Positions 45,352-55,329 of a stretch of DNA of 64,000 bases are shown in pieces. The translations under genes were made by a program, and so were the position numbers. Position 1 is the first letter of the stretch; each line of letters begins with the position of its first letter. The notes below the pieces were generated by a model. The model did not search any database. It had not been told where the DNA came from and worked only from the letters and a program-made list of their open reading frames with translations. Source of the DNA: Desulfovibrio piger (GTDB lineage Bacteria; Desulfobacterota; Desulfovibrionia; Desulfovibrionales; Desulfovibrionaceae); assembly GCF_012843875.1 (NCBI RefSeq), contig NZ_JABAFY010000011.1:1-64000 (forward strand). The letters run 5' to 3'.

Positions 45352-46665
45352 TTACATGCGGCCGCCCTTGCGGGCCGCCTTGTTCATCAACCCCTGGTAC
45401 TGGGTTGAGATCATGTGGGACTCGACCTGATTCATGAAGTCCATGGCCACGCCGACAAGGATCAGCAGGCTGGTACCACCGAAGTAGAACGGCACGTTGA
45501 ACTTGGCGATCATGAGCATGGGCAGCAGGGAAATGGCCGAGATGTACACCGCGCCGCTCAGGGTCAGACGCGAGAGTACGGTGTCGATGTATTCCTGGGT
45601 GCGTTCGCCGGGACGGATGCCGGGGACGAAGCCGCCGTTCTTCTTCAGGTTCTCGGCCATATCCTTCGGGTCGATGATGATGGCCGTGTAGAAGTAGCAG
45701 AAGAAGAAGATCAGGACAACATAGAGCACATTGTACAGGACGCCGTGCGGAGCAAAGAAGTCCGTGACCATCCTGACGTATTCATTGGTGGAGAACTGGC
45801 CCACCGTGGCCGGGAACAGCAGCAGCGACGAGGCGAAAATGGGCGGGATGACGCCCGCCGTATTAACGCGCAGGGGCAGGTGCGTGTTCTGGCCGCCAAA
45901 CATCTTGCGTCCGATCTGGCGCTTGGCATAGCTGATGGGGATACGGCGCTGGGCACGCTCCACGAACACGATGGCCGTCAGCACGGCGGCCATGAGCAGC
46001 ACGATGATGACCGCGAGGAAGATGCTCATGCTGCCGGACTTGATGAGGTCCATGGACTGCATGATGCCGCGCGGGATGCCCACCACGATACCGCAGAAGA
46101 TGATCAGGGAGATGCCGTTGCCGATACCGCGTTCAGTGATCTGCTCACCCAGCCACATGACGAGCATGGAACCGGCCGTGAAGGTGGCCATGGTCACCAT
46201 GCGGAAATGCCAGCCCGCATTGAGCACGATGGGCGTGCCGTCGGGGCTGGTCATGGATTCGAGCCCGATGGAGATGAACAGGCCCTGCACCAGGGTGATC
46301 AGCACGGTCAGGTAACGGGTGTACTGGGTTATCTTGCGGCGTCCGGCCTGGCCTTCTTCCTTGGCCATGCGCTTGATGTCGGGGCTCACCACCTGCAAAA
46401 GCTGCATGATGATGGACGCCGAGATGTAGGGCATGACACCCAGAGCGAAGACGGACACGTTGGACAGGCCGCCACCGGAGAACATGTCGAACATGTCGAA
46501 CAACGTTCCCGACAGGCTTTTGAAGTACGCGGCCAGGGCCGCGGCATCCACACCGGGGATGGGCACATGCACACCGATTCTGTAGCAGCACAGAAGGAGG
46601 AAGGTCCAGCCCAGGCGCTTGGCCAGAGAAGATTGTCCGAGGGGATTAACCGATGCTGATGCCAT
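45352..46665 (-). CDS. secY: Protein translocase subunit SecY
   Basis: SecY is the channel of the Sec translocon. The 437-residue protein has ten membrane helices; the plug region follows helix 1 (GTLFDMFDMFSGGGLSNVS) and the cytoplasmic ribosome/SecA-binding loops are conserved (GIRPGERTQEYID). It starts 120 bases after rplO, with a long hairpin between the two genes. Confidence 0.97.
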   Translation of the reverse strand: MASASVNPLGQSSLAKRLGWTFLLLCCYRIGVHVPIPGVDAAALAAYFKSLSGTLFDMFDMFSGGGLSNVSVFALGVMPYISASIIMQLLQVVSPDIKRMAKEEGQAGRRKITQYTRYLTVLITLVQGLFISIGLESMTSPDGTPIVLNAGWHFRMVTMATFTAGSMLVMWLGEQITERGIGNGISLIIFCGIVVGIPRGIMQSMDLIKSGSMSIFLAVIIVLLMAAVLTAIVFVERAQRRIPISYAKRQIGRKMFGGQNTHLPLRVNTAGVIPPIFASSLLLFPATVGQFSTNEYVRMVTDFFAPHGVLYNVLYVVLIFFFCYFYTAIIIDPKDMAENLKKNGGFVPGIRPGERTQEYIDTVLSRLTLSGAVYISAISLLPMLMIAKFNVPFYFGGTSLLILVGVAMDFMNQVESHMISTQYQGLMNKAARKGGRM

Positions 46666-46714
46666 GAATCACTCGTTACCTTTTACGCTGTAAGGGACGC
46701 ATATGCGCGGGAGC

Positions 46715-46753
46715 GTCTTTACCCCGCGCCCATTCCGGCGCGGGGTCAAAGAC
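46715..46753. other. Long hairpin between rplO and secY
   Basis: Outer arms GTCTTT/AAAGAC and perfect inner 9-bp arms CCCCGCGCC/GGCGCGGGG enclose a 6-base loop. There is no T-tract after it on the minus strand (GCTCCC follows), so it may be an mRNA processing or partial attenuation site that lowers secY expression relative to the ribosomal genes. Confidence 0.55.
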
Positions 46754-46784
46754 ATCCGCCTGCCGTTACCGGCATGGCGCATAA

Positions 46785-47249
46785 TTACTCAGCCGCTTGC
46801 GCAGCTTCAAGTTCGGTGGCTTCGCCGCCGGCGTTGCGGATCTTTTCCGCAGCGGCCTGGCTGAACTTGTGAGCTTCCACCTTGATGGCCGACTTCACTT
46901 CGCCGCGGGAAAGCACTTTCACGGGCGCGCCCAGACGGGCCAGGCCGCGGGCGTAGATGTCGTCCAGGGTGATCTCGCTCTTGCCTTCAAAGGCTTCCTG
47001 CAGACGGTCCAGATTGATCACGTCGTAGGTCACCTTGAAGGGGAAGTTCTTGAAGCCGTGCTTGGGAAGACGACGCTGCAGGGGCATCTGGCCGCCTTCG
47101 AAACCGGGACGCACACCGCCGCCGGCACGGGCGTTCTGACCCTTGTTACCCTTGCCAGCGGTGCAGCCCAAGCCGGAACCGGAACCACGGCCCACACGAC
47201 GGCGGGTTTTGCGCTCTTCCGGGAAGGGAAAGAGATTGTGCAGTTGCAT
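46785..47249 (-). CDS. rplO: 50S ribosomal protein L15
   Basis: L15 helps assemble the large subunit. The 154-residue protein has the glycine-rich start (RRVGRGSGSGLGCTAGKGNKG) and a C-terminal alpha/beta domain. The tail is Ala/Glu-rich. Confidence 0.97.
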   Translation of the reverse strand: MQLHNLFPFPEERKTRRRVGRGSGSGLGCTAGKGNKGQNARAGGGVRPGFEGGQMPLQRRLPKHGFKNFPFKVTYDVINLDRLQEAFEGKSEITLDDIYARGLARLGAPVKVLSRGEVKSAIKVEAHKFSQAAAEKIRNAGGEATELEAAQAAE

Positions 47250-47276
47250 GATATATACTCCTCCTGCGGCCGTGGA

Positions 47277-47453
47277 CTAGTCCACCAGGGCCACAAGGTG
47301 CGAAACTTTGGCGATGATGCCCCGGATGGCCGGGGTGTCCTTGAACGACTTGACCTGTTCGCGACGCTTGAGGCCAAGGGAGTCCAGCAGCTTGCGCTGG
47401 GCCGGCGTGGTGCCGATGCGAGAACGCACGAGTTTGACCGTAATTTCAGCCAT
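47277..47453 (-). CDS. rpmD: 50S ribosomal protein L30
   Basis: L30 is a 58-residue large-subunit protein. The translation begins MAEITVKLVRSRIGTTPAQR and ends HLVALVD, with the typical LGLKRREQ segment in the middle. It is encoded between rplO and rpsE, with its ATG at 47453 just three bases after the rpsE stop. Confidence 0.95.
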   Translation of the reverse strand: MAEITVKLVRSRIGTTPAQRKLLDSLGLKRREQVKSFKDTPAIRGIIAKVSHLVALVD

Positions 47454-47456
47454 GAC

Positions 47457-47969
47457 TTACTTCCTCGGGGCTTCGAGCTTCTTGCCACGCAGCTCGGACA
47501 CTTCGTCAGCGCTGCGCAGGGAGATCAGGCCCTGCATGGTGGCACGCAGCACGTTATGGGGGTTGTTGGTGCCGATGGCCTTGGCCAGGACGTCACGCAC
47601 GCCCACGGCTTCCATGACGGCACGCACGGCACCACCGGCGATGATACCGGTACCTTCGGAGGCGGGCTTCAGCATGACGCGACCAGCGCCGAAGCGGCCC
47701 AGCACTTCGTAAGGCAGGGTGCCTTCCACCAGAGGAATCTGCACGCGGTTCTTGCGAGCGCGTTCAGTGGCCTTGCGCAGGGCTTCGGGCACTTCCTGGG
47801 CCTTGCCCAGGCCGTAGCCCACGCCACCCTTGCCGTCGCCCACCACCACAAGGGCGCTGAAGCTGAAACGGCGACCGCCCTTGACCACCTTGGCCACGCG
47901 GTTCAGGGAGACGATCTTTTCGATTTCGCCCAATTCGTTCTGTTTGGTTTCGGTATTTTCCTGACGCAT
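47457..47969 (-). CDS. rpsE: 30S ribosomal protein S5
   Basis: S5 is an accuracy protein at the mRNA entry of the small subunit. The 170-residue protein has the double-stranded-RNA-like N-terminal domain ([26 protein letters not shown]) and the C-terminal S5 domain ([17 protein letters not shown]). It lies one base after rplR. Confidence 0.97.
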   Translation of the reverse strand: MRQENTETKQNELGEIEKIVSLNRVAKVVKGGRRFSFSALVVVGDGKGGVGYGLGKAQEVPEALRKATERARKNRVQIPLVEGTLPYEVLGRFGAGRVMLKPASEGTGIIAGGAVRAVMEAVGVRDVLAKAIGTNNPHNVLRATMQGLISLRSADEVSELRGKKLEAPRK

Positions 47970-47970
47970 A

Positions 47971-48330
47971 TTAGAACTCCAGGCCGCCTTCGCGGGCGCC
48001 GTCGGCCACGGCTTTCACGCGACCGTGATAAAGGTACCCGTTGCGATCGAACACCACCTGGGTGATGTTCTTTTCCTTGGCAAGACGGGCGATTTCCATG
48101 CCCACCTTCTCGGCGCCGGCCAGGTTGCAATGCATACCGGCTTCGGTCTTGGCCAGGCTGAGGGTGGAGGCGGCGACCAGGGTGGCGCCTTCCTGATCGT
48201 TCACGATCTGGGCGTAGATGTGCATGTTGGAGCGGTACACCACCAGACGGGGACGTTCGGCGGTACCCTGCACCTTTTTACGAATGCGAACCTTGCGGCG
48301 CTGACGGGATTCATTCTTGGTAAGCTTCAT
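47971..48330 (-). CDS. rplR: 50S ribosomal protein L18
   Basis: L18 binds 5S rRNA. The 119-residue protein has the basic N-terminus ([16 protein letters not shown]) and the conserved [15 protein letters not shown] and [26 protein letters not shown] segments. Confidence 0.97.
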   Translation of the reverse strand: MKLTKNESRQRRKVRIRKKVQGTAERPRLVVYRSNMHIYAQIVNDQEGATLVAASTLSLAKTEAGMHCNLAGAEKVGMEIARLAKEKNITQVVFDRNGYLYHGRVKAVADGAREGGLEF

Positions 48331-48344
48331 GACGCAATCCCTAC

Positions 48345-48884
48345 CTACTTCTTGCCGCCGGACTTACCGACCTTGCGGCGGATGGTCTCGGTGGTATACT
48401 TAATGCCCTTGCCCTTGTAGGGTTCGGGCTTGCGGATGCGACGGATCTTGGCGGCCATTTCGCCCACCAGTTCCTTGTCGGCGCCGCTGATGGTCAGGAT
48501 CTGACCTTCGGCCTTGGCCTGGATGCCTTCGGGCAGTTCCACCAGCACGGGGTGGGAGAAGCCCACGGACAGTTCCACCAGGTTGCCCTTGACGGCAACG
48601 CGGTAGCCCACGCCGATCACTTCCAGGGACTTGGAGAAGCCCTTGGTCACGCCTTCGATGCAGTTGGCGAGCAGGGTGCGGCGCAGACCGTGCTGAGCAC
48701 GGCTGTGACGGTCGTCTTCCACGCGGGTCAGGGTCAGCACACCGTCGGTGAGGTCATAATTCAGCAGGCTGCACACAGGGGTATGCAGCGTACCCTTGGG
48801 GCCCTTCACTTCCACAACATCCGTTCCGATCTTGACTTCAACGCCAGCGGGAACGGTAATGGGCTGTTTGCCGATACGAGACAT
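48345..48884 (-). CDS. rplF: 50S ribosomal protein L6
   Basis: L6 is near the sarcin-ricin loop. The 179-residue protein has the two-domain layout and the signature near the C-terminus ([16 protein letters not shown]). Confidence 0.97.
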   Translation of the reverse strand: MSRIGKQPITVPAGVEVKIGTDVVEVKGPKGTLHTPVCSLLNYDLTDGVLTLTRVEDDRHSRAQHGLRRTLLANCIEGVTKGFSKSLEVIGVGYRVAVKGNLVELSVGFSHPVLVELPEGIQAKAEGQILTISGADKELVGEMAAKIRRIRKPEPYKGKGIKYTTETIRRKVGKSGGKK

Positions 48885-48893
48885 GGTGCACCC

Positions 48894-49274
48894 CTACCAG
48901 ATTTCACACAGAAGTTCGCCGCCCACCTTCTTTTCATGGGCGGTCATGCCGTCCAGCACACCGCTGGACGTGGACAGAATGCAAATGCCGAGGCCGTTCT
49001 GCACCTTGGGGATCTGGTGAGCGCCCACATACACGCGGCGACCGGGGGTGCTGACGCGCTTCAGGCCGGAGATGACGGCCTTGCCCTTCTGGTACTTCAG
49101 CGTGATGGTAATGTTGCGGTCGTCGATAGCCACGTCTTCGACGTAACCTTCCTGCTTGAGGATGGCGGCTAAGGCTTCTTTCATCTTCGAGCGCGGCACA
49201 TTCACTTCCTTGTGCAGGGCCAAATGTGCGTTGCGGATACGGGTCAGCATATCCGCAATAGGATCTGTCAACAT
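48894..49274 (-). CDS. rpsH: 30S ribosomal protein S8
   Basis: S8 is a core 16S rRNA binder and, in other bacteria, a regulator of the spc operon. The 126-residue protein begins MLTDPIADMLTRIRNAHLA and ends ILSTSSGVLDGMTAHEKKVGGELLCEIW. Unlike the usual arrangement it is separated from rpsN by about 620 bases that contain a terminator, so it may have its own promoter. Confidence 0.97.
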   Translation of the reverse strand: MLTDPIADMLTRIRNAHLALHKEVNVPRSKMKEALAAILKQEGYVEDVAIDDRNITITLKYQKGKAVISGLKRVSTPGRRVYVGAHQIPKVQNGLGICILSTSSGVLDGMTAHEKKVGGELLCEIW

Positions 49275-49840
49275 CGATAGCTCCTAAGGTTGGTTTCGTG
49301 AGGGGTTAGCGGCCCCATGCCGCCACTTCCCGCACACAATCGAAAGTCCATATCCCAAGCCGGAGCAAAAGGCAATGTTTTTTTTGCTCACGGCCTGAAA
49401 ATCCGCTCTTTCCAGGGCGTTCCCGAGTCATGCCGGCGCCGGTCCTGCCGGGCATCCCGGCCTGCATGCGAGGGACCAGGCACCGGATCGCCGCACCATG
49501 AATGAAAACGGGGCTGCTCCACTGCAGGAGTCCCGCCCGTCTCCGGTGCGACCCGCGCCGCATGGCCGGCTCCACCGGACTTTCCGGCAGGGTACGGCGT
49601 ACGGCGCGCAGGGGCAGATAGCCCATCTGTCATCGGGAAGCAAGAAAAATTTGCAAAAGGAAGGAGACCGGCCGGGTGAAGAACGTATCCCGAAAGAGGA
49701 TACGTCCCTCCCCGGAAGCCGGAAACCATGTAAGACTGCGCCCCCGGATGCGCACAAGGGACCTTCCTGCCCGGGGCCGCCCGCCGGATGCAGGAAGCGC
49801 CGGGGCACAGTCCCCTCTCCCCTGCCCTTCTCCGGAAACG
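49275..49840. other. Noncoding insertion inside the spc operon
   Basis: These bases separate rpsH from the rpsN terminator. I see no protein-like frame. A weak candidate promoter for rpsH on the minus strand is TTGCCT, 17 bases, TATGGA at about 49346-49374. No repeat or insertion sequence was recognised. Confidence 0.5.
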
Positions 49841-49868
49841 GAAAGAGGGACCCCTTTCGGAGTCCCTC
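49841..49868 (-). terminator. Terminator or attenuator after rpsN
   Basis: On the minus strand GAGGGACTCC-GAAA-GGGGTCCCTC (49845-49868, one G-T pair) is followed by TTT and C. The hairpin is perfect with a GNRA-like loop, but the T-tract is short, so partial termination is possible. Confidence 0.7.
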
Positions 49869-49896
49869 CATCTTTCAGATCAGTCCGGGATGCGGA

Positions 49897-50082
49897 TTAC
49901 CAGCTGGATTTACGCACACCGGGCAGTTCGCCGCGCAGGGCCATGTTGCGGAAGCAGATACGGCAGATGCCGAACTGGCGCATGAAGGCCCGGGGACGCC
50001 CGCAAATGGGGCAACGATTGTAGGCGCGGGAGCTGAACTTGGGCTTACGGGAAGCCTTCACTTCAAGAGCGGTACGGGACAT
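49897..50082 (-). CDS. rpsN: 30S ribosomal protein S14, zinc type
   Basis: S14 sits in the small-subunit head. The 61-residue protein is the short zinc-binding form: [19 protein letters not shown] then [20 protein letters not shown], giving two CxxC pairs. I chose the ATG at 50082; the longer upstream frame overlaps rplE and is not family-like. Confidence 0.96.
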   Translation of the reverse strand: MSRTALEVKASRKPKFSSRAYNRCPICGRPRAFMRQFGICRICFRNMALRGELPGVRKSSW

Positions 50083-50092
50083 AGCTCTACTC

Positions 50093-50632
50093 CTACTTGC
50101 GGAACGGCATGCCCAGCTGGTCCAGAAGGAACTTGCCTTCCTTGTCCGTGGTCGCCGAGGTGACAATGGTGATGTTCATGCCCTTGGGGTTTTCCACACG
50201 GTCAGCTTCCATTTCGGGGAAGATGGTGTGTTCCTTGATGCCCAGGGTAAAGTTGCCGCGACCATCAAAACCACGGTCCGGGATACCGCGGAAGTCACGC
50301 ACGCGGGGCAGGGCAAAGTTCATCAGCTTGTCCAGGAAGTCCCACATACGATCCTTGCGCAGGGTGACGCGAGCCCCGATGGGCATGCCTTCACGCAGCT
50401 TGAAGGAAGCGATGGACTTCTTGGCGCGGGTAACCACGGCCTTCTGTCCGGCGATGGCGGTCAGTTCCGCCACGGCTTCTTCCATCAGCTTGTTGTTCTG
50501 GCTGGCGGCGCCGAGACCGATGTTCAGAGAGATCTTCTCGATGCCGGGCAGTTGCATGGAGGAGGAGTAGTTGAACTCCTTCTGCAGTACCGGAACCACT
50601 TTCTCTCTATAAATCTTTTCAAGGCGTGTCAT
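50093..50632 (-). CDS. rplE: 50S ribosomal protein L5
   Basis: L5 binds 5S rRNA and contacts the P-site tRNA. The 179-residue protein has the typical start [16 protein letters not shown] and segments [11 protein letters not shown] and [21 protein letters not shown]. Confidence 0.97.
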   Translation of the reverse strand: MTRLEKIYREKVVPVLQKEFNYSSSMQLPGIEKISLNIGLGAASQNNKLMEEAVAELTAIAGQKAVVTRAKKSIASFKLREGMPIGARVTLRKDRMWDFLDKLMNFALPRVRDFRGIPDRGFDGRGNFTLGIKEHTIFPEMEADRVENPKGMNITIVTSATTDKEGKFLLDQLGMPFRK

Positions 50633-50641
50633 CGTATCACC

Positions 50642-50974
50642 TTATTCCATAACTTCGTTGCACTTCTTGCAGAAGCGCACTTTTTTCTGCTTGCCTTCGG
50701 ACTCAATGTACTTGTAGCCCACCTTGGTCGGCTTGGCGCAAGCGGAGCACACCACCATCACGTTGGACACGTGGATGGGCATTTCCTTTTCCACGATGCC
50801 ACCGGGCTGCTGGGCATAGGGGTTGGGGCGCATGTGGCGCTTGGCCACGTTGACCTTTTCCACCAGCACGCGGTCCTTCTTGGGAAGAACCTTGAGCACC
50901 TTGCCGATCTTGCCCGCGTCCTTGCCGGTGATGACCATCACCTTGTCGTCCTTGCGGATGCGATACGTTTTCAT
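50642..50974 (-). CDS. rplX: 50S ribosomal protein L24
   Basis: L24 starts large-subunit assembly. The 110-residue protein has the KOW segment ([29 protein letters not shown]) and four C-terminal Cys (CSAC and CKKC), a zinc-ribbon-like tail. I prefer the ATG at 50974, with AGGAG six bases upstream; the ATG two codons earlier touches that site. Confidence 0.96.
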   Translation of the reverse strand: MKTYRIRKDDKVMVITGKDAGKIGKVLKVLPKKDRVLVEKVNVAKRHMRPNPYAQQPGGIVEKEMPIHVSNVMVVCSACAKPTKVGYKYIESEGKQKKVRFCKKCNEVME

Positions 50975-50983
50975 AGTCATCTC

Positions 50984-51352
50984 CTACAGCACTTCGGGGG
51001 CAAGAGAAATGATCTTCATGAAGTTGGCGGCGCGCAGCTCACGAGCGACGGGTCCGAAGATACGGGTACCCACGGGTTCGCCCTGGTTGGAGAGCAGGAC
51101 AGCGGCGTTGCCGTCGAACTTGATGTAGGAGCCGTCCATGCGACGCACTTCCTTGGCAGTGCGCACGATAACGGCCTTCATGACGTCGCCTTTCTTGACC
51201 TTGCTGTGGGGCATGGCTTCCTTGACGGACACGACGATGATGTCGCCCACGGAAGCGTAACGGCGGTGGGAACCACCGAGCACCTTGATGCAGGCCACCT
51301 TTTTGGCGCCGCTGTTGTCGGCCACCTGAAGAGTCGATTCTACCTGGATCAT
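50984..51352 (-). CDS. rplN: 50S ribosomal protein L14
   Basis: L14 takes part in the inter-subunit bridge. The 122-residue protein begins [28 protein letters not shown] and ends with [19 protein letters not shown], the normal family ends. Confidence 0.97.
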   Translation of the reverse strand: MIQVESTLQVADNSGAKKVACIKVLGGSHRRYASVGDIIVVSVKEAMPHSKVKKGDVMKAVIVRTAKEVRRMDGSYIKFDGNAAVLLSNQGEPVGTRIFGPVARELRAANFMKIISLAPEVL

Positions 51353-51361
51353 GGTTCTACC

Positions 51362-51625
51362 CTACACAGCCTTTTCGATGATGGAGACCAGATGCCAGCG
51401 CTTGTTGCGCGACATGGGGCGGAACTCCACGATTTTAACCTTATCGCCCATGCCGCATTCGTTCATGGGATCATGAGCCGTGAACTTTTTGCGGCGCCTC
51501 ACATACTTCTTGAGCAGAGGATGCTTCACCAGCGTTTCAACGCGCACGACGATGGTCTTGTCGTTCTTGTCGCTGACAACGATACCGGTGAGGGTTCTGC
51601 CCTTGCGATTTTCCAGAGCTTGCAT
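51362..51625 (-). CDS. rpsQ: 30S ribosomal protein S17
   Basis: S17 is a primary 16S binder. The 87-residue OB-fold protein has [18 protein letters not shown] and [18 protein letters not shown], both typical. Confidence 0.97.
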   Translation of the reverse strand: MQALENRKGRTLTGIVVSDKNDKTIVVRVETLVKHPLLKKYVRRRKKFTAHDPMNECGMGDKVKIVEFRPMSRNKRWHLVSIIEKAV

Positions 51626-51637
51626 GGTTCAGCCCCT

Positions 51638-51856
51638 CTATTCCTTTTCAGTCAAAACGGTGGAAATGCGAGCCACCTGACGGCGCATGGCCTTGAGCTC
51701 GGAAGTCTTTTCAAGCTGCGCGGTGGCATGCTTGAAACGGGCCGTCATGAGTTCTTCGCGCTGTTCGGCCAGCTTGGCACGCAGCTCTTCGACGCTCATG
51801 TCGCGCAGCTCGGCGGCAGTGGCCATGGCGGCTTTTTCGTTCTTCTTGGCAGCCAT
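51638..51856 (-). CDS. rpmC: 50S ribosomal protein L29
   Basis: L29 is a helical protein near the exit tunnel that binds SRP and trigger factor. The 72-residue product has the core ELRDMSVEELRAKLAEQREEL and a short lysine/alanine-rich leader of about 12 residues beyond the usual start. Confidence 0.95.
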   Translation of the reverse strand: MAAKKNEKAAMATAAELRDMSVEELRAKLAEQREELMTARFKHATAQLEKTSELKAMRRQVARISTVLTEKE

Positions 51857-51857
51857 A

Positions 51858-52271
51858 CTACAGGCCCTCCCTCACCACGATGATGGTCTTCACGGGCAGC
51901 TTGTGGGCGGCGCGGGTCAGAGCCTCGCGAGCCAGGTCAAGGCTGACGCCCTTGATTTCGTACAGCACGCGGCCGGGCTTGACCGGAGCGCACCAGCCCA
52001 CCGGAGCACCCTTACCGGAACCCTGACGGGTTTCAAGAGGCTTGGCGGTCACGGGGCGGTCGGGGAACACGCGGATCCAGACCTTACCGCCACGCTTGAT
52101 GTGACGCATCATGGCGATACGGGCGGCTTCAATCTGCTGGCTGGACAACTGACCGTGCTGCACGGCCTTCAGGCCAATATCGCCAAAGGCGATGGAGGCG
52201 CCGCGGCTAGCCAGGCCACGCAGGCGGCCCTTCTGCCATTTACGGAATTTAACTTTCTTAGGCGCGAGCAT
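51858..52271 (-). CDS. rplP: 50S ribosomal protein L16
   Basis: L16 lies close to the A-site tRNA. The 137-residue protein has [17 protein letters not shown] and [20 protein letters not shown], typical of the family. Its first base is the last base of the rpsC gene, so the two are tightly coupled. Confidence 0.97.
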   Translation of the reverse strand: MLAPKKVKFRKWQKGRLRGLASRGASIAFGDIGLKAVQHGQLSSQQIEAARIAMMRHIKRGGKVWIRVFPDRPVTAKPLETRQGSGKGAPVGWCAPVKPGRVLYEIKGVSLDLAREALTRAAHKLPVKTIIVVREGL

Positions 52272-52912
52272 TACTGATCAACCTCTTTGTCAAGGATTTC
52301 ACCCTTGTAGATCCACACCTTGACACCGATGATGCCGTAGGTGGTGTGCGCTTCGGCAAAACCGTAGTCGATGTCGGCGCGCAGGGTCTGCAACGGCACG
52401 CGACCGTCACGGTACCATTCGGTACGGGCGATTTCAGCGCCCGCCAGACGACCGGAGCAGGTCACCTTGATGCCTTCGCCACCGAACTTGCGGGCCATGG
52501 ACACCGTGCGCTTCATGGCGCGACGGAAGGCCACGCGGCGTTCCAGCTGCTGGGCGATGTTTTCGGCCACGAGCTGGGCTTCCACTTCGGGACGACGGAT
52601 TTCATTTACTTCCAGCGAGAACTCACGGCCAAACTTCTGGCGGAGGTCGCCGCGCAGCTTTTCGATTTCCACGCCCTTGCGGCCGATGACGATACCGGGA
52701 CGGGCAGTGGACAGGATCAGACGGATCTTGCCACCGGCGCGTTCGATTTCGATCTTGGCCAGCCCCGCATGATACAGGAGCTTCTTCACATAGGCGCGAA
52801 TCTTGCTGTCTTCAAACACAAAGGCAGGGTAGTCCTTCTTGCTGAACCAGCGGGACTGCCAGTTCTTGTTGTACCCCAGCCGGAAGCCAAACGGATGAAC
52901 TTTCTGACCCAT
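52271..52912 (-). CDS. rpsC: 30S ribosomal protein S3
   Basis: S3 guards the mRNA entry channel. The 213-residue protein has the [18 protein letters not shown] start, a KH domain ([18 protein letters not shown]) and the C-terminal S3 domain. It lacks the long acidic tail of some relatives. Confidence 0.97.
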   Translation of the reverse strand: MGQKVHPFGFRLGYNKNWQSRWFSKKDYPAFVFEDSKIRAYVKKLLYHAGLAKIEIERAGGKIRLILSTARPGIVIGRKGVEIEKLRGDLRQKFGREFSLEVNEIRRPEVEAQLVAENIAQQLERRVAFRRAMKRTVSMARKFGGEGIKVTCSGRLAGAEIARTEWYRDGRVPLQTLRADIDYGFAEAHTTYGIIGVKVWIYKGEILDKEVDQ

Positions 52913-52915
52913 AGC

Positions 52916-53254
52916 CTATTCCTGCCCTTCTGCGAGTATAACGGTAACGTGGCTGGTACGCTTGTGAATCTTGGTGGCACGGCCCTGGGCGCGGGGCATG
53001 AAGCGCTTCCAGGTGGGGCCTTCGTTCACGATGACTTCCTTGATGACCATGGCGTCCACGTTCACGCCACCCAGCTGGGAGGCATTGGCCACGGCGCTCT
53101 TGAGCACATTCAGCAGCACGCCGGCGGGCTTGTTGGGGGTGAAGCGCAGAATGTTCATGGCTTCTTCCACACCCTTGCCCTGCACGTTCTTGGCCACAAG
53201 GCGGGTCTTGCGGGGCGACACGCGCTGGAATTTCGCGATAGCTTTGGATTCCAT
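52916..53254 (-). CDS. rplV: 50S ribosomal protein L22
   Basis: L22 lines the exit tunnel with its beta hairpin. The 112-residue protein has the signature near its C-terminus (FMPRAQGRATKIHKRTSHVTVIL). Confidence 0.97.
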   Translation of the reverse strand: MESKAIAKFQRVSPRKTRLVAKNVQGKGVEEAMNILRFTPNKPAGVLLNVLKSAVANASQLGGVNVDAMVIKEVIVNEGPTWKRFMPRAQGRATKIHKRTSHVTVILAEGQE

Positions 53255-53263
53255 ATCTCTACC

Positions 53264-53548
53264 CTACTTCTTGCCGGCCTTGGCCTTCTTGTCAGCGGCG
53301 TGGCCGTGGAAGGTACGGGTGGGCGAGAATTCGCCCAGCTTGTGACCCACCATGTTTTCGGTCACGAACACCGGCACAAACTTTTTGCCATTGTGCACCG
53401 CAAAGGTCAGACCCACCATTTCGGGCAGGATGGTCGAGCGGCGCGACCAGGTCTTCACCACGCGATGGTCATTGGAGGCCACCGCAGCGTCAACCTTCTT
53501 CATCAGGTGGCCGTCGATGAACGGCCCTTTCTTCAAAGATCTGGGCAT
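53264..53548 (-). CDS. rpsS: 30S ribosomal protein S19
   Basis: S19 is in the small-subunit head. The 94-residue protein begins [19 protein letters not shown] and has the [16 protein letters not shown] signature. Confidence 0.97.
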   Translation of the reverse strand: MPRSLKKGPFIDGHLMKKVDAAVASNDHRVVKTWSRRSTILPEMVGLTFAVHNGKKFVPVFVTENMVGHKLGEFSPTRTFHGHAADKKAKAGKK

Positions 53549-53557
53549 CTGCTACTC

Positions 53558-54388
53558 CTACTTCTGGCCGCGGCGCTTAATGATAAGGCGCGAAGAAGCC
53601 TTGTTCTTGTCGCGGGTCTTGAAGCCCTTGGCAGGCATACCCCAGGGCGACACGGGATGACGACCACCGGAGCTGCGGCCTTCGCCACCGCCCAGGGGAT
53701 GGTCGATGGGGTTCATGGCCACACCGCGGACCTGAGGACGGCGACCCAGCCAGCGGTTGCGGCCGGCCTTGCCCAGGGAGATGTTTTCGTGCTGGATGTT
53801 GCCCACCTGGCCCACAGTGGCCACGCAGGAAGCCAGCACCTTGCGCACTTCGCCGGAGGGCAGACGCAGCAGGGCGTACTTGCCTTCCTTGGCCACGAGC
53901 TGGGCGTAGGTGCCAGCGGCGCGGCAGAGCTGGCCACCCTTGCCGGGGTACAGCTCGACGTTGTGGATCACGGTACCCACCGGGATGCGGGACATCTGCA
54001 TGGCGTTGCCGGGCTTGATGTCGGCACCTTCACCGGCCAGCACCACGTCGCCCTGCTTCAGACCCACAGGAGCGATGATGTAGCGCTTTTCGCCGTCCAC
54101 GTAGTGGAGCAGGGCGATACGGGCGGTACGGTTGGGGTCGTATTCGATGTGCGCAACCTTGGCGGCGATGCCGAACTTGTTACGCTTGAAGTCGATGATG
54201 CGGTACAGGCGCTTCACACCGCCGCCACGACGACGGCTGGTCACGCGGCCACGGTTGTTGCGGCCGGCCTTCTTGGTCAGGCCCACGGTGAGCGACTTCT
54301 CAGGGGTCGTCCGGGTGATTTCCGCAAAGTCGGAAACCGTCTGGAAACGACGCCCGGCGGAGGTCGGTTTCAGCTTACGGACAGCCAT
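53558..54388 (-). CDS. rplB: 50S ribosomal protein L2
   Basis: L2 supports the peptidyl-transferase centre. The 276-residue protein has the normal two-domain layout and the signature [21 protein letters not shown] near residue 220. Confidence 0.97.
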   Translation of the reverse strand: MAVRKLKPTSAGRRFQTVSDFAEITRTTPEKSLTVGLTKKAGRNNRGRVTSRRRGGGVKRLYRIIDFKRNKFGIAAKVAHIEYDPNRTARIALLHYVDGEKRYIIAPVGLKQGDVVLAGEGADIKPGNAMQMSRIPVGTVIHNVELYPGKGGQLCRAAGTYAQLVAKEGKYALLRLPSGEVRKVLASCVATVGQVGNIQHENISLGKAGRNRWLGRRPQVRGVAMNPIDHPLGGGEGRSSGGRHPVSPWGMPAKGFKTRDKNKASSRLIIKRRGQK

Positions 54389-54389
54389 T

Positions 54390-54680
54390 TTACACTCCCT
54401 CGAAGAACTCGATTTTATCGCCCTGGCGCAAGGTCACATAGGCCTTCTTCCAGCCGGGCTTACGGCCCACCACGCGACCCTGGCGTTCCCGATTGGAGGG
54501 AGCCTTGCGAACCACGTTGACCGCTTCAACTTTCACATCAAAAGCCTTTTCCACGGCCTGCTTGATTTCAAGCTTGTTGGCGCCGGGATGAACATAGAAA
54601 GCCACCTGACGGGACTCATCCTTCAGCAGGGTGGTCTTTTCCGTCAGCAGGGGCTTGATAAGAACCTGGGTGAATTCCAT
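54390..54680 (-). CDS. rplW: 50S ribosomal protein L23
   Basis: L23 is the docking point for trigger factor and SRP at the exit tunnel. The 96-residue protein has [17 protein letters not shown] and [19 protein letters not shown], both typical. Confidence 0.97.
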   Translation of the reverse strand: MEFTQVLIKPLLTEKTTLLKDESRQVAFYVHPGANKLEIKQAVEKAFDVKVEAVNVVRKAPSNRERQGRVVGRKPGWKKAYVTLRQGDKIEFFEGV

Positions 54681-54692
54681 GAGTTGCCCCTC

Positions 54693-55316
54693 TTATTTTT
54701 CAAAGCGGGCCTGCACGGGCGCCACGGCGCCTTCCAGCAGGACCAGCTGCTTGTGGCGGAGGATCTCCAGCACGCTCAGACGATCAGGCGTGGTCAGCGT
54801 GATGCCGGGGATGTTGCGGGCGGAGCGGGTCAGGGCTTCGCTTTCCTCGGCGGTCACGATGAGAGCCTTGTTCAGGCCCAGAGTACCGGCCACTTTGGCA
54901 AAATGCTTGGTCTTGGCTTCGGGCAGTTCGATGCCCTTGACCACCAGCAGGTTTTCGGCGGCCAGACGGCTCGACAGAGCCATCTTCATGGCCAGGGCGC
55001 GCACCTTGCTGTTGACCTTGAAGCTGTAATCGCGGGGCTGGGGGCCAAACACGATGGCGCCGCCACGCCACACGGGCGAACGATTGGAGCCGGAACGGGC
55101 GCGACCGGTGCCCTTCTGCTTCCAGGGCTTCACGCCGCCGCCGGAAACGAAGGCGCGGGTCTTGGCCATGTGGGTACCGGCGCGCTTGGCGGCCATCTGG
55201 GCACGCACCACGAGGTTGAGGATCTCGGGACGAGCCTCAACTTCAAACACGTCGGCGGAAAGCGTCAGTTCGCCGCATTCCTGCTTGTTCTGGTCATAAA
55301 CTTTCACGGTAGCCAT
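54693..55316 (-). CDS. rplD: 50S ribosomal protein L4
   Basis: L4 lines the exit tunnel; in some bacteria it also represses the S10 operon. The 207-residue protein has the loop GGGVKPWKQKGTGRARSGSNRSPVWRGG spanning the tunnel region (cited in parts here: KPWKQKGTGRARSGS). No gammaproteobacterial-type S10 leader target is recognised upstream. Confidence 0.97.
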   Translation of the reverse strand: MATVKVYDQNKQECGELTLSADVFEVEARPEILNLVVRAQMAAKRAGTHMAKTRAFVSGGGVKPWKQKGTGRARSGSNRSPVWRGGAIVFGPQPRDYSFKVNSKVRALAMKMALSSRLAAENLLVVKGIELPEAKTKHFAKVAGTLGLNKALIVTAEESEALTRSARNIPGITLTTPDRLSVLEILRHKQLVLLEGAVAPVQARFEK

Positions 55317-55329
55317 TGTTGTGCTTCCT

